This document shows positions 7,317 through 15,761 of a DNA stretch of 64,000 nt, piece by piece. The DNA lies in NCBI RefSeq assembly GCF_000166355.1, contig NC_014652.1, forward strand, positions 526,001-590,000. The letters are read 5' to 3'. The DNA comes from Caldicellulosiruptor hydrothermalis 108 (lineage in GTDB: Bacteria > Bacillota > Thermoanaerobacteria > Caldicellulosiruptorales > Caldicellulosiruptoraceae). Below the pieces are notes generated by a model. The model made no database searches. It had not been told where the DNA came from and saw nothing but the letters and a program-made list of their open reading frames with translations. The first letter of the stretch is position 1, and every line of letters begins with the position of its first letter. The position numbers and the translations under genes are program-made.

Positions 7317-8354
7317 ATGAAGAAGAACTTTTACAAGTACCTTTCAATCTTTTTGGCGGTTGCGCTCATTGTGTCTTTGGCTTATGCGCTTGTTCCAAGT
7401 TCTAAGGATGTCACACAGGCAAGCAGTGGCAATCCAAAGCTCAAAGGAAGTCCAAAAGAAGAGTATTACATGGTAACTTTTGTGTCTGGTATTGAGTACT
7501 GGAAAGGCTGTTTCAAGGGAATGAAGGCAGCGGCAGACCTGTATGGGGTAAAGGCTATCTACACAGGTGCACCACAGTTTGACGTTAACCAAGAGGTTAC
7601 TGTTCTTCGTCAGGTTATTGCTAAAAAACCAGCTGGAATTTTGGTCACTTGTGCAAACCCTGACGCTCTAAAAGCCCCAATTGATGAGGCGATCAAAAAA
7701 GGAATTCCTGTAATAACATTTGACGCAGATTCACCAAAGTCAAACAGATATTCAGTTTTGGAAACTGGAAACTATAACGCAGGTGCAATGGCTGCAAGAT
7801 ATCTTGGCAAGCTTTTGGGTGGCAAAGGCGAGGTTGGTATCTCAACAGTTGCTGCACAGCTCAATCATGAGCAGAGAAAACAAGGGTTTATTGATACTCT
7901 CAAGAAAGAGTTTCCAGGAATTAAGGTTGTTGCAATTGTAAACGATGAAAACGACCAGACAAAAGCTGCAAGACAGATTTCTGCTATGCTCCAAGCTCAT
8001 CCAAATATCAAAGGAATATTCTGCACAGACGCTCTTGGTGGTGTTGGTGCTGCAACAGCTATCAAAGAAGCTAACAAAGTTGGCAAGGTTAAGATTGTAA
8101 GCTTCGATACCGACAAGGGGACACTTGACCTTATCAAGCAAGGTATCATTGATGCATCAATTGCGCAAGGTACATGGAACATGGGATTCTGGGGCATGAC
8201 ATTCCTGTTCTACTTAAAGCATGGTATTGTCAACCCGGTTGACAACTGGCAAAAATATGGTATAAATCCACTCCCACCATACGTCGACACAGGTACAATG
8301 GTTGTAACAAAGCAGAATGTTGATGCGTTCTATAAGGTTAATGTGATTAAGTAA
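7317..8354 (+). CDS. Sugar-binding protein of ABC transporter (RbsB-like, periplasmic-binding type 1)
   Basis: The 345-residue protein has an N-terminal signal (MKKNFYKYLSIFLAVALIVS). A type-1 periplasmic-binding fold follows: GIEYWKGCFKGMKAAADLYG, PAGILVTCANPDALK, PVITFDADSP, GTLDLIKQGIIDASIAQ. No lipobox Cys follows the signal peptide. A signal anchor could hold the protein on the outer face, since a free binding protein would be lost from a Gram-positive cell. It delivers substrate to the RbsC/RbsA-like proteins upstream. ATG 7317 has GGAGGAGGTT before it. A terminator follows at 8371, closing the operon. Confidence 0.93.
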   Translation: MKKNFYKYLSIFLAVALIVSLAYALVPSSKDVTQASSGNPKLKGSPKEEYYMVTFVSGIEYWKGCFKGMKAAADLYGVKAIYTGAPQFDVNQEVTVLRQVIAKKPAGILVTCANPDALKAPIDEAIKKGIPVITFDADSPKSNRYSVLETGNYNAGAMAARYLGKLLGGKGEVGISTVAAQLNHEQRKQGFIDTLKKEFPGIKVVAIVNDENDQTKAARQISAMLQAHPNIKGIFCTDALGGVGAATAIKEANKVGKVKIVSFDTDKGTLDLIKQGIIDASIAQGTWNMGFWGMTFLFYLKHGIVNPVDNWQKYGINPLPPYVDTGTMVVTKQNVDAFYKVNVIK

Positions 8355-8370
8355 GTTTTAAAACTGTTTA

Positions 8371-8412
8371 AAAGAGCCCCTTTGCCCAAAAGGCAAAGAG
8401 GCTCTTTTTTTT
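8371..8412 (+). terminator. Intrinsic terminator of the RbsA/C/B-like operon
   Basis: AAAGAGCC-CCTTTGCC pairs with GGCAAAG-AGGCTCTTT around a short AAAA loop, followed by a run of eight or more T residues. Confidence 0.93.
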
Positions 8413-8567
8413 GAGTGAGTTGGAGAATTGTATAGCGTAATTTAATAAAAGAATTTAGAGAAGGCATTGTTTTAAAAGAATCGGTGATAAGATACGTAAA
8501 AATCAAGATATTATTTTACTATAAAAAGAGTTATAATAAAAGTGAAGTAAAAACAGTGGTGAGAGTC

Positions 8568-8786
8568 ATGAATAATTTGCTAAGGAACAAATTGAAAGAA
8601 ATTGTGGATAGTCTTCATGAAGAAGAACTTACAGAAGTTATTAATTTTATAGAATATTTAAAGTTTAAGGAAGAAAAAGAAGAAAACGAAATTCTTAATG
8701 ATGTAGAATTAATGGAATCAATTAAAAGAGGTCTTAAAGATATAGAAAACGGTGATGTATACGACTTTGAGGATGTGTTTGAATAG
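8568..8786 (+). CDS. Small antitoxin-like protein of a decayed toxin-antitoxin pair
   Basis: From ATG 8568 the product is about 72 residues, acidic and helical (LRNKLKEIVDSLHEEELTEVINFIEYLK). This resembles the N-terminal dimerisation helix of small DUF2281/RelB-like antitoxins. The C-terminus (LKDIENGDVYDFEDVFE) resembles toxin-neutralising tails. The reading frame could be extended up to 8484, but there is no ribosome site there. The 3' end overlaps, in another frame, the stub of a RelE-type toxin (8773-8865), the usual antitoxin-toxin order. With the toxin lost the antitoxin is probably redundant. Antitoxin identity is moderately supported; the exact family is uncertain. Confidence 0.6.
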   Translation: MNNLLRNKLKEIVDSLHEEELTEVINFIEYLKFKEEKEENEILNDVELMESIKRGLKDIENGDVYDFEDVFE

Positions 8787-8865
8787 GATTATTTACCAAA
8801 TACAAAAAGAAGAAGAGGTTATTTTCATTGTTACTATTGGATATCGTGGAGATGTATATAAGTAA
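8773..8865 (+). pseudogene. RelE/ParE-type toxin with internal deletion (C-terminal stub)
   Basis: An ATG at 8773, inside the end of the antitoxin gene, opens a 30-codon frame whose last 26 residues read RIIYQIQKEEEVIFIV..IGYRGDVYK. This is the C-terminal strand pattern of RelE-type RNase toxins, which normally have 85-95 residues. The first two-thirds is missing, so the gene is a deletion remnant and cannot encode an active toxin. The ending is similar to the stub at 446-526. Confidence 0.62.
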
Positions 8866-8892
8866 AGTACAGTTATCTAGGTATATATTAAA

Positions 8893-9033
8893 ATTGTGAT
8901 AATCAAAAACGTTCCTGCTTTAGTGTGCTCACAATGTGATGAATATTATCTGGATAATGAAACAGCACTAAAAGTTGAAAAGATGGTTGATGAGTTTTTA
9001 AAGAACAAAACAGAGATAACTATAGCAAACTAG
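8893..9033 (+). pseudogene. YgiT/MqsA-type zinc-finger protein remnant
   Basis: The open frame reads IVIIKNVPALVCSQCDEYYL followed by DNETALKVEKMVDEFLKN and a stop at 9031-9033. This resembles the middle and end of small YgiT-type zinc-finger proteins associated with toxin-antitoxin loci. It retains one CxxC, but the first CxxC and the start codon are missing: the frame closes at a TAG at 8878-8880, just upstream. Only a GTG at 8896 could start it and no ribosome site is present. It is therefore called a remnant. Confidence 0.6.
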
Positions 9034-9055
9034 GCAGAAATTGCTGCATGATTCA

Positions 9056-9089
9056 GATGCAAAATCCACTTGCATCATCTTTTTTTTTA
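9056..9089 (+). terminator. Intrinsic terminator
   Basis: GATGCAA (9056-9062) pairs with TTGCATC (9070-9076) around a 7-nt loop. After three bases a run of T residues follows (9080-9088). It separates the toxin-antitoxin remnants from the LacI-family gene. Confidence 0.8.
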
Positions 9090-9131
9090 TTGTAGAAATG
9101 TTTTAGATATTATTTTTAAAAGGAGTTTTAT

Positions 9132-10190
9132 ATGATGGCAACAATAAAAGATATAGCAAAAAAGGCAAATGTTTCACCTGCAACTGTATCCTATGTACTA
9201 AACAACAGTGCGCAAATTAGCCCTGAAACAAGAGAAAGGGTATTAAAGGCTGCTCAAGAGCTTAACTATCAACCTAACAATTTGGCAAAGTCTTTAAGAA
9301 AGAAAAAGAGCATGACAATTGGGGTTATTGCAGAGGATATTACAGTGTTTAGCGCTCCAGAAATTATAGATGGAATTAACAGGTATTTAGAAGAAAAAGG
9401 ATATCATATTATTTTGAACAATCTAAGATTAGTAAAAAAGGTTGGGAATAATTATTCAAAAGTTATTGAGCATCTTGAAGAAATAAAGAAGAGCATAGAA
9501 GTGCTTCTTACAAGACAAGTCGAAGGCATGATTTATATAGGTTTTCATATGAGAGATGTTGCACCATTTATTAAAGGGATAAAAATTCCAATAGTATGTA
9601 CTTATTGTTATTCATCGCTTGGACATATTTCGGTAAATTGTGATGATTATCAAGGTGCGTATGAGGTTACTAAATATTTATTAGAAAACGGTCACAGAAA
9701 AATAGGATTAATTACAGGACCTAATGATTCTTTACCGTCTCAAGAAAGGTTAAAAGGTTTCAAAGATGCATTGAGTGATTTTGGAGTTAAGCTTGATAAC
9801 AAATTAATAAGAGTTGGTAACTGGGAATATGAAAGCGGATATGAAAATACAATGAGTATTTTAAAAGAAAACCGTGAAGTAACTGCAATATTTGCAATGA
9901 ATGACTTAATGGCCTGTGGTGTGATGGATGCTGCAAAAGAGTTGGGTATCAAAGTACCTGATCAACTTTCTGTTGTGGGTTTTGATGATAGAGAATTTAG
10001 TTATTTTCATGATCCAAAGCTTACAACTGTGAAAATGCCTTTGGATAAAATGGGAGAGGAAGCAGCTAAATTAATTTTAGAATGTATAAGTGGAGATAAA
10101 TTAATATGTACTGAAGATGAAAAAGAGATACGTAACTTAAAATTAAAATGTACTGTGATAGAAAGAAAGTCGGTAAAGAAAGTATTATAG
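9132..10190 (+). CDS. LacI-family transcriptional regulator
   Basis: The N-terminus has the LacI helix-turn-helix and hinge (TIKDIAKKANVSPATVSYVL, then NYQPNNLAKSLRKKK). A periplasmic-binding-like effector domain follows, ending in the typical block AIFAMNDLMACGVMDAAKELG and LSVVGFDDREFS. The length of 352 is slightly above usual because of an insertion near residues 100-125. The start is ATG 9132 or 9135 after AAAAGGAG. It lies upstream of a CUT1 sugar transporter and a GH127 arabinosidase. A perfect 16-bp palindrome with the LacI-type AAACGTTT core sits between them, so it most likely represses that operon until an arabino-oligosaccharide or its product binds. Confidence 0.94.
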   Translation: MMATIKDIAKKANVSPATVSYVLNNSAQISPETRERVLKAAQELNYQPNNLAKSLRKKKSMTIGVIAEDITVFSAPEIIDGINRYLEEKGYHIILNNLRLVKKVGNNYSKVIEHLEEIKKSIEVLLTRQVEGMIYIGFHMRDVAPFIKGIKIPIVCTYCYSSLGHISVNCDDYQGAYEVTKYLLENGHRKIGLITGPNDSLPSQERLKGFKDALSDFGVKLDNKLIRVGNWEYESGYENTMSILKENREVTAIFAMNDLMACGVMDAAKELGIKVPDQLSVVGFDDREFSYFHDPKLTTVKMPLDKMGEEAAKLILECISGDKLICTEDEKEIRNLKLKCTVIERKSVKKVL

Positions 10191-10299
10191 TTCAAATAAC
10201 TTATAAGTTACATTTTTAGCATAAAAAGATATTGCAAAAAAGAAAAAGTTGTGATATATTTTTTACAAAGGCATATTAAAATATTTATTGTACTATTTT

Positions 10300-10315
10300 A
10301 TTTAAACGTTTAAAT
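10300..10315. promoter_or_regulatory. LacI-family operator palindrome
   Basis: ATTTAAACGTTTAAAT is a perfect 16-bp palindrome with a central CG pair, the standard form of LacI-family operators. It lies about 120 bp before the sugar-binding protein gene and directly after the LacI-family gene. A possible promoter (TTTACA at 10262-10267 and TATTGT at 10286-10291) lies just upstream, so binding would block transcription. Confidence 0.75.
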
Positions 10316-10432
10316 GACACCAAAAAGGAAGGAGGAGGTTGTAGAAGATAATTAAAAAAGGAAAACTTAAAAACTTTTATTGTTCAAAATTCTGAAAAAA
10401 TCCAAAAATTAAACAAAAAGGAGGTTTTTTTT

Positions 10433-11695
10433 ATGAAAAAGTTTGAGAGGTTTATAGCAGTTCTGGTGGTTTTCGCATTGGCTTTAACATTATTTGTAGC
10501 TTTCAGACCTTCTGAAGCGATTTCCTCATCTAAAAAGGTAACCATCTCAACCAGCATGTGGGGAGATATCAACGCAAAGTATGATTTTATTGCAGCTTTT
10601 GAGAAAAAATATCCCAATATCAAAGTGAATGTAATTAAAGCGCCTGAAAATTATTCCGAAAAATTGCAAGCTATGATTGCAGCAAATAAAGCGCCAGATG
10701 TTCCTCTTGTATGGGAATGCGACATAGGACGATTTGCTAAAAATGGTGTTATTATACCTTTAGATCCTTATATTAAAAAGACTAAAGCATTTACAATGAA
10801 TGACTTCATACCAGCATTCGCAAAACTCACAAAGATGCAGGGGGCAGTTTATGGGCTTCCATGGTGCTTTGCAACAGAGATTATGTATTACAACAAGACT
10901 CTTTTTGATAAAGCAAAAGTTCCTTACCCAACAGATAAATGGACATGGGACGATGTTCTAAATGCTGCAAAGAAACTTACAATAGTAAAGGGTGGGAAAA
11001 CAATTCAATGGGGGATTGACTATCCGCGTTTTGTTGGTATTTGGTATGCACTGATTGGTGCTGCGGGTGATGATGTTGCAGATGAGAAAGGAAATGTTGC
11101 CTTAGGCAAGGGAGTTAAAATTGCTGTTCAATGGGTATATGACCTTGTTAATAAATACAAAGTTATGCCAGCTCCTTCAACAAGCATGGGTGTTACAGAT
11201 TTGTTCGCAAGTGGTAAAGCAGCTATGGCGTTTACAGGGAGCTGGATGATTTCCACATATAGAGATATTAAAGATTTTAAATGGGATATTGCACCTCTTC
11301 CCAAAAAGGTAAGACAGTATTCAAATCTTCACACAGGATTTTATACAATAAGCAAAACTTCAAAATACAAAGAAGAAAGTTGGAAATTTATTGAATTTAT
11401 GCTGAGCGAAGAAGGACAGAAAATCCTTAGTCAGGGTTATAATAACCCAAGTGCAAGAAAAAGCTTAATGGCTAAAGGTTATTATAAAGTTGCAGGACCA
11501 AATGGACCAACAAATTGGAAAGCAATGGATGATACTGCTCAGTTTGCTCAGCTCGGTTATGTTCTTCTGCCTCCTGGTGGTACAGATAAATTTGTCAAGC
11601 GGCTTGAATCAGCGGTTGCAAAGCAAGTTCTAATCGATCAAGCTATTAACGAAGGTATAAAAGAACTTAAAGAAATTACTGCGAGCTATAAGTAA
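10433..11695 (+). CDS. Extracellular sugar-binding protein of CUT1 ABC transporter
   Basis: The 420-residue protein has a signal peptide (FIAVLVVFALALTLFVAF) and the bacterial extracellular binding protein family 1 fold: FIAAFEKKYPNIKVNVIKAP near the N-terminus, APDVPLVWECD, and the late ESWKFIEFMLSEEGQKIL. CUT1 binding proteins capture oligosaccharides. No lipobox is seen. ATG 10433 follows AAAAGGAGG. The operon order (binding protein, two permeases, GH127 hydrolase) and the palindromic operator suggest arabinose-containing oligosaccharides as substrate; this is inferred. The ATPase subunit is not in the operon, as is common for CUT1 systems that share one MsmK-type ATPase. Confidence 0.93.
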   Translation: MKKFERFIAVLVVFALALTLFVAFRPSEAISSSKKVTISTSMWGDINAKYDFIAAFEKKYPNIKVNVIKAPENYSEKLQAMIAANKAPDVPLVWECDIGRFAKNGVIIPLDPYIKKTKAFTMNDFIPAFAKLTKMQGAVYGLPWCFATEIMYYNKTLFDKAKVPYPTDKWTWDDVLNAAKKLTIVKGGKTIQWGIDYPRFVGIWYALIGAAGDDVADEKGNVALGKGVKIAVQWVYDLVNKYKVMPAPSTSMGVTDLFASGKAAMAFTGSWMISTYRDIKDFKWDIAPLPKKVRQYSNLHTGFYTISKTSKYKEESWKFIEFMLSEEGQKILSQGYNNPSARKSLMAKGYYKVAGPNGPTNWKAMDDTAQFAQLGYVLLPPGGTDKFVKRLESAVAKQVLIDQAINEGIKELKEITASYK

Positions 11696-11709
11696 TTTTG
11701 GGTTGATGT

Positions 11710-11743
11710 GAGGGAATGGTTGAGAAAGTCTCTCCATTCCCTC
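11710..11743 (+). other. Intercistronic RNA hairpin after the sugar-binding protein gene
   Basis: GAGGGAATGG (11710-11719) and CCATTCCCTC (11734-11743) form a perfect 10-bp stem. No T-tract follows, so read-through into the permease genes is expected. It probably stabilises the upstream binding-protein message. Confidence 0.75.
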
Positions 11744-11806
11744 CGATATTCTAAAGTAAGATACTTTTACATAATAATGGTGATATCTTGAAAGCAGGTG
11801 AAATGA

Positions 11807-12709
11807 ATGAAATCGAATAAAGAATTAAAAGAGAATCTCACCGCTTATTTGTTTTTACTTCCATGGATTATTGGATTTATTCTTTTCACGGGTGGGCCAA
11901 TTATCTATGCTTTTGTTCTCGGCTTTATGAAATGGGATTTAGTTAGCAAACCAATCTTTGTTGGTATTGAAAATTTTAAAAATCTTTTGGTTAACAATCA
12001 ATCTTTTTATAACAGTCTTAAAGTTACATTGATTTATACATTGTTTGCTGTTATATTTACAAATTTATGGGCACTCTTCTTAGCAGTGTTGTTAAATCAA
12101 AGAGTAAGATTAATTGGTATATTTCAATTTTTTTATTTCATACCTGCGGTTTTGCCTACTGTAGCGTTAGCATTTGTGTTTCAAATAATGTTAGATAAAG
12201 AGGTTGGGGTCTTAAATTATCTTTTATCTTTAATTGGAATAACAAACGGACCAAACTGGCTTATGGATTCAAAATGGGTGATTCCAACGCTTATAGCTCT
12301 ATCTATATATACATACTCTTCAGGTCAAATGATGCTAATATATAATTCAGCATTAAAAGAGGTACCAAAAGAATTATATGAAGCGTTTGAAATTGATGGT
12401 GGAAATGCTTTTCAACGTTTTATACATGTAACTCTACCATCTATATCTCCAATAATACTGTTTAATTTAGTTGTATCAACAATTGCAATTTTAAATAACT
12501 CATTTACTTTTATATACCCTCTTACCGGTGGTGGACCGAACGAAGTTACAAATGTACTGAGTTTAGATATTTATAGAAATGCATTCCAACTATTTAGAAT
12601 GGGATATGCAGCAGCAGAAGGGGTAATACTCTTTATCATTGTAGCTTTGCTGACATTAGCTCAGTTTGTACTTTCTAAAAAATGGGTCTATTATGAAAGC
12701 GAGGGTTAA
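11807..12709 (+). CDS. CUT1 sugar ABC transporter permease (MalF/UgpA-like)
   Basis: This 300-residue protein has six predicted membrane helices and the cytoplasmic EAA loop VPKELYEAFEIDGGNAFQRF with ITLP-like HVTLPSISP. It is one half of the permease pair; the other half begins 5 bp after its stop. The N-terminus (ENLTAYLFLLPWIIGFILF) is typical of MalF-like proteins without the extra periplasmic loop. It acts with the binding protein upstream. Confidence 0.94.
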   Translation: MKSNKELKENLTAYLFLLPWIIGFILFTGGPIIYAFVLGFMKWDLVSKPIFVGIENFKNLLVNNQSFYNSLKVTLIYTLFAVIFTNLWALFLAVLLNQRVRLIGIFQFFYFIPAVLPTVALAFVFQIMLDKEVGVLNYLLSLIGITNGPNWLMDSKWVIPTLIALSIYTYSSGQMMLIYNSALKEVPKELYEAFEIDGGNAFQRFIHVTLPSISPIILFNLVVSTIAILNNSFTFIYPLTGGGPNEVTNVLSLDIYRNAFQLFRMGYAAAEGVILFIIVALLTLAQFVLSKKWVYYESEG

Positions 12710-12714
12710 ACATT

Positions 12715-13551
12715 ATGAAAAGGCAAAATTTGATTGCAAATATTTTGATTTATATGCTAATGCTTTTAATTGCAATAATAATGTTTTTCCCAATTATGTG
12801 GATTATTTCTTCATCATTTAAAACATTGACAAGTATTACCTCTTATCCACCAAAATTGATACCTAAAGAGCCTCAGCTAAGTAATTATATAGAGGTCCTA
12901 ACTCGTCGAAATGCATTAATATATTTACGAAATACATTGATACTGATAGTTGGCAATACAGTAGGAACATTAATTTCAAGTTCCTTAGTTGCATATCCAC
13001 TTGCAAGGATGAAATTTAAAGGTAAAAGGATAGTATTTAGTTTAATATTAGCAACAATGATGGTCCCAAGTGCTGTTACAATTATTCCTCAATTTATTTT
13101 GTTTAGATACTTAAACTGGATTGATACATTATATCCACTTTTTGTTCCAGCATTTTTTGCTTATCCATATAATGTATTTTTATTTAGACAATTTTTCTTA
13201 ACAATTCCAAAAGAATTAGATGAAGCTGCAATGATAGATGGTTGTTCAAGATTCAAAATCTTTTATAAAATTCTTGTTCCTTTAGCAAAGCCAATATTCA
13301 TAACTATTGGTATTTTGTCCTCTATATATTGGTGGAATGAACTTTTTACGCCCTTGATTTATATAAACTCTGAACATTTGAAACCTTTAACCACAGCATT
13401 GATTTCATTTAAAGCTGAAGGACAATTTGTGACACAATGGAACTTGGTTATGGCAATGGCAACGCTAATGATTATTCCACCAATGATTTTGTATATGTTA
13501 GGACAACGCTATTTGGTTGAAGGTATAAAAATGAGTGGTCTTAAAGGTTAA
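12715..13551 (+). CDS. CUT1 sugar ABC transporter permease (MalG/UgpE-like)
   Basis: This 278-residue protein has six predicted membrane helices and the EAA loop IPKELDEAAMIDGCSRFKIF. The cytoplasmic segment SYPLARMKFKGK and the terminal GIKMSGLKG are typical of MalG-type subunits. It pairs with the permease just upstream and is followed at close range by the GH127 gene, so the four genes form one operon. Confidence 0.94.
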   Translation: MKRQNLIANILIYMLMLLIAIIMFFPIMWIISSSFKTLTSITSYPPKLIPKEPQLSNYIEVLTRRNALIYLRNTLILIVGNTVGTLISSSLVAYPLARMKFKGKRIVFSLILATMMVPSAVTIIPQFILFRYLNWIDTLYPLFVPAFFAYPYNVFLFRQFFLTIPKELDEAAMIDGCSRFKIFYKILVPLAKPIFITIGILSSIYWWNELFTPLIYINSEHLKPLTTALISFKAEGQFVTQWNLVMAMATLMIIPPMILYMLGQRYLVEGIKMSGLKG

Positions 13552-13577
13552 AATTTTTAATGTAAAGGGTGATAGTA

Positions 13578-15548
13578 TTGCAGCAAGAAATGAGCTTTTT
13601 AAAACTACTGAATGTTCCAAAAATCAGAGATATAAAAATCAACAGCGATTTTTGGAATAGGTATATTAATCTCATAAAAGAGGTTGTTGTTCCATATCAA
13701 TGGGACATTCTAAATGATAAAGTAGATGGTGTTGAAAAAAGTTCTGCAATTCGCAACTTTAAAATTGCAGCTGGTTTAGAACAAGGTGACTTTTATGGAA
13801 TGGTGTTCCAAGATAGTGACGTTTATAAATGGTTAGAAGCAGCAAGTTATGTTTTAGAATCTCATTATGATGAAGAATTAGATAGAAAAATAAATGAAGT
13901 AATTGATTTGATAGAGAAAGCGCAGTGGGATGATGGATATATAAATACTTACTTTACTATAAAAGAACCGCAAAATAGATGGACAAATCTTCAAGAGTGT
14001 CACGAGCTTTATTGTGCAGGGCATTTAATTGAAGCTGCAGTTGCATATTATAATGCGACTGGAAATGATAGACTGCTCAACATAGCTAAAAAATTTGTTG
14101 ATCACATTAACAGTATATTTGGTCCCGAAGAGGGAAAATTAAAAGGCTATCCTGGACATCAGGAAATAGAACTTGCTCTAATAAAACTTTACGAAGTTAC
14201 AAAAGAAGAGGGATACTTAAATCTTGCGAGATATTTTATTGAAGAGAGAGGAAAAGACCCTTATTATTTTGATTTAGAATGGGAAAAAAGAGGGAGAACT
14301 GAACACTGGCCAGGACTAATAAGAAACTTTGGAAGAGAGTATGCACAAACTCATCTTCCTGTTCGAAAACAAAGAGAAGCAGTGGGTCATGCTGTTAGAG
14401 CAACATATATGTACTCTGCTATGGCTGATATAGCAAGAATTACTAAAGATGAAGAATTATTAGATACTTGTAAAGCTTTATTTAAGGATATTGTAACAAG
14501 GAAAATGTATATCACTGGTGGAATTGGCGCAAGTGCATATGCTGAATCTTTTTCATTTGAATATGATTTGCCAAATGACAGGGCTTATGCAGAAACCTGC
14601 GCATCAGTTGGTCTTATTTTCTTTGCACATAGAATGTTTCTAATAGAGCAGAGTAGCCATTATTATGATATAATTGAGCAAACTCTATACAACAACATAA
14701 TTGCTTCTATGAGTTTGGATGGTAGAAGTTATTTTTATGTGAATCCATTAGAGGTTGTCCCAAGAGCATGTGAAAAAAGGCATGATACTCAGCATGTAAA
14801 AGTTCCAAGGCAAAGATGGTTTGGCTGTGCTTGCTGTCCTCCAAATGTGGCAAGACTGCTGTCATCAATTGGAAAATATGTTTATGCACATTCTGCAAAC
14901 GAGTTATACGTTAATTTGTATATCAGCAATGAATATGAACTAAACATGAATGGAGACGAGGTGAAAATTTATATAAATAGTGAATATCCTTTTGGTGATA
15001 ACGTCTTTATAAAAATTGATACTAAAAAGCCAGTTTATTTTGATTTAAAATTGAGAATACCTAAATGGTGTGAAAGTTTTAAAGTCTATATAAATGATAG
15101 AGAAGAGGGAAAAATTGTAAAAGAAAAAGGTTATATTGTGTTGAGTAGAATATGGAATGGTAATGATGAAATTTTGTTGAAGCTAACTACATTGCCTAAA
15201 AAAATAAGGTCTCATCCTCGGGTAAGAGATAATATTGGTAAAATTACCATTATGAAAGGACCAATCCTGTATTGTTTAGAAGAAGCTGATAATGGTCCAA
15301 ACTTACATGAGCTCTTTATCTCAAAAGATTCAAAACTTGAGCTGAAATTTGAACCAGAAATTTTAAATGGTTTATATGTAATTTATGCGGATGGTTTTAG
15401 AATAGACGAAGAAGATTTTGGTGATGAACTGTATAGGGATGAATATGAATACAAGTTATTGCCAGTAAAACTCAAGTTTATTCCATATTATGCATGGGCT
15501 AATAGAGGGAAAGGTGAAATGAGGGTTTGGATAAGTGAGATAAGGTAA
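13578..15548 (+). CDS. Beta-L-arabinofuranosidase, GH127
   Basis: A cytoplasmic protein of about 656 residues without a signal peptide, so it acts on imported oligosaccharides. It has the GH127 zinc/cysteine active site. Aligned with HypBA1, the acid/base is Glu323 (AYAESFSFEYD), and the metal ligands are E339-x-C341 in YAETCASVG and two cysteines of WFGCACCPPN. Of these, Cys419 is the expected nucleophile and Cys420 its neighbour. Start: TTG 13578 lies just after AAAGGGTGAT; the GTG at 13569 overlaps that site and ATG 13590 is farther away. A close paralogue is encoded at 57535-59499. The family removes beta-L-arabinofuranose from arabino-oligosaccharides of plant glycoproteins. Confidence 0.92.
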   Translation: MQQEMSFLKLLNVPKIRDIKINSDFWNRYINLIKEVVVPYQWDILNDKVDGVEKSSAIRNFKIAAGLEQGDFYGMVFQDSDVYKWLEAASYVLESHYDEELDRKINEVIDLIEKAQWDDGYINTYFTIKEPQNRWTNLQECHELYCAGHLIEAAVAYYNATGNDRLLNIAKKFVDHINSIFGPEEGKLKGYPGHQEIELALIKLYEVTKEEGYLNLARYFIEERGKDPYYFDLEWEKRGRTEHWPGLIRNFGREYAQTHLPVRKQREAVGHAVRATYMYSAMADIARITKDEELLDTCKALFKDIVTRKMYITGGIGASAYAESFSFEYDLPNDRAYAETCASVGLIFFAHRMFLIEQSSHYYDIIEQTLYNNIIASMSLDGRSYFYVNPLEVVPRACEKRHDTQHVKVPRQRWFGCACCPPNVARLLSSIGKYVYAHSANELYVNLYISNEYELNMNGDEVKIYINSEYPFGDNVFIKIDTKKPVYFDLKLRIPKWCESFKVYINDREEGKIVKEKGYIVLSRIWNGNDEILLKLTTLPKKIRSHPRVRDNIGKITIMKGPILYCLEEADNGPNLHELFISKDSKLELKFEPEILNGLYVIYADGFRIDEEDFGDELYRDEYEYKLLPVKLKFIPYYAWANRGKGEMRVWISEIR

Positions 15549-15613
15549 ATGTAATTAAATAAAGGTTGTTGATTATATTTATTAGCTCAGAACTTTTAAG
15601 GATGCTTAAACAA

Positions 15614-15660
15614 AAAGAGTCCACAATCCATTGAAGTCAATAAAATTGTGGACTCTTTAA
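15614..15660. terminator. Bidirectional terminator between GH127 and nfnB
   Basis: AAAGAGTCCACAAT (15614-15627) and ATTGTGGACTCTTT (15645-15658) form a perfect 14-bp stem. T residues follow on both strands, so it can end the plus-strand arabinosidase operon and the minus-strand nfnAB operon. Confidence 0.88.
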
Positions 15661-15761
15661 TTTTTACTTAATAAAATAGTAACAAAATAATGTTATGTAA
15701 AATATAAAAATCCCGTTTTTGGCAAGAATTAAAATATTAACAATGACAATTTTACTTTGTT

